From contig WHUX01000126.1 of the NCBI GenBank assembly GCA_015179025.1, positions 1 through 64,000 of the forward strand: a stretch of DNA of 64,000 bases, read 5' to 3'. The DNA comes from Terfezia claveryi (lineage: Eukaryota > Ascomycota > Pezizomycetes > Pezizales > Pezizaceae). Below, piece after piece: positions 63,120-64,000 of this stretch; the first letter of the stretch is position 1; each line of letters opens with the position of its first letter. The position numbers and the translations under genes are program-made. Below the pieces are notes generated by a model. It saw nothing but the letters and a program-made list of their open reading frames with translations, was not told where the DNA came from and made no database searches.

Positions 63120-64000
63120 CATCAGCAAAAAAAATATTCGAGTCATGTGTCTTCCTGTGCATCAGATGCACAGGACGCATGGGACAGGAACTTACAATCA
63201 GGACGCCAAATGCTTGGTATGCCAGCATCGGCATGCAACACTCGTATGCACCAGCTTCGGAATGCAACACTCGTGCGCACCAGTGCCCAGGACGCAACAA
63301 AAGTGTACTCCCACACCTGGGACGCAACAGAAGCATGCTACCACGTCTTGGATGCAACATGAGACAGGCTGCTCGTTCCTAACGCTATGGGTTCCACATC
63401 TGGCATTGCTGAACCAGGGCCCCAAATTGCTCTCTTCTACATTGCACACCCGCCCACCGCTTGCATCTATGACGCTCTAACATCAGCCAGCTATGTACTA
63501 CTATTGCAGCCATTAAATATGCATGGAGCAGAAATATCCATTGTATTTGCTAAAATTATATACACAGAAGTATTGAGTAATAGATATATATATAGAATAT
63601 GCAATTGCTACTTCAATCGCTTTAACAGTCGCTCTAATACTCGCTCCAATACTCACTCTAATACTCGCTCTGATACTTGCTCCAATACTCACTCTAATAC
63701 TCGCTTTAATACTTACTGTAATACTCGCTGCAATAGTCACTCTAATGCTAGCTGTAATGTGCTGGGATAGAGAGCAAAGGGAAAATGTATAGGGAAGGGA
63801 GGTATATATACAGGAAAATAATAGTTGCCAAGGCCGACTGCTAAGGCCGACAATTTAGACTTTCTGAAGACAATGAGAAAAGGGATAACAAGAGAAGTGG
63901 CATGACAGTGATCAATAGCGCTCAGCCCTCTTTCGCCCGCGGGTGCCATACTATTTAATGCCTAGCCTAGAAATAGTTATATTGGGCAATCATAGTCATG
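63120..64000 (+). repeat. CATCAGC fold-back repeat, third copy (cut by window end)
   Basis: Starts CATCAGCAAAAAAAATATT after AA. The first 100 bp are nearly the same as the Plavaka left end. It then has GACGCAAC words, the 12-bp zone (ACTCGCTCTAAT) at 63640-63750, and the CCAAGGCCGACTGCTAAGGC block. It is in the same orientation as 23997-24856. ORFs over the 12-bp zone are by-products. Confidence 0.75.

Overview
The window is a gene-poor, transposon-packed stretch of a fungal nuclear genome, most likely an agaricomycete basidiomycete. The evidence is the set of families: a Plavaka (CACTA-type) transposase, a DUF6532-like and a DUF6589-like protein, a chromodomain Ty3/gypsy element of the kind common in mushrooms, Tad-like LINE ends, and short introns of 33-58 nt with GTAAGT/GTATGT donors and CTAAC-type branch sites. 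No species is claimed. Many reading frames carry stops that C-to-T changes would explain (CAA, CAG, CGA or TGG turned into TAA, TAG or TGA), which fits repeat-induced point mutation or deamination of methylated cytosine.

Layout. 30-265 is one LTR of a Ty1/copia element, followed by its eroded RT/RNase H (to about 1130). The matching LTR and gag lie at 49697-49932 and 49653-39479, so one old copia copy may have been stretched to almost 50 kb by nested insertions. Inside it are a pair of ~1 kb inverted arms (1480-2620 and 17930-18990), AT-rich minisatellites (3240-5445, 15998-16247, 17230-17620, 37973-38397), an eroded gypsy pol (19390-23994), a 9.2 kb Plavaka element (6580-15750), a 13.1 kb element with DUF6589 and RecQ-helicase genes (24866-37963), and a fairly young gypsy element (40057-49240) that splits the copia gag.

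The Plavaka element has CATCAGC termini, a 2-bp target duplication, GACGC-rich ends and three genes: a zinc-finger transposase (+), a DUF6532-like gene (-) and an unknown basic/acidic gene (-). Its transposase is split by a palindromic insertion. Two 248-bp MITEs (31382-31629, 47655-47902) and larger fold-back repeats (23997-39411, 63120-end) carry the same CATCAGC ends, so they look like passengers of this transposase family.

The 13.1 kb element is the most interesting object. It has ~150-bp inverted termini starting TGTTYTCGTACC, an 8-9 bp target duplication, a DUF6589-like gene converging on a RecQ-like helicase gene, and three unrecognised minus-strand genes. It also has an array of palindromic units and a 243-bp, frame-preserving triplication.

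From 50 kb onward come a GC-rich structured block, two non-autonomous hAT-like elements, the only apparently intact gene (52704-54292, minus, one intron, 512 aa with a 12-unit coiled-coil repeat), further minisatellites, a fold-back element (57300-58610), two head-to-head LINE 3' ends, a coiled-coil ORF broken by an LTR, and a third copy of the CATCAGC fold-back arm cut by the window end. Calls are from reading the sequence only; family names rest on motif recognition and were not confirmed by database search.
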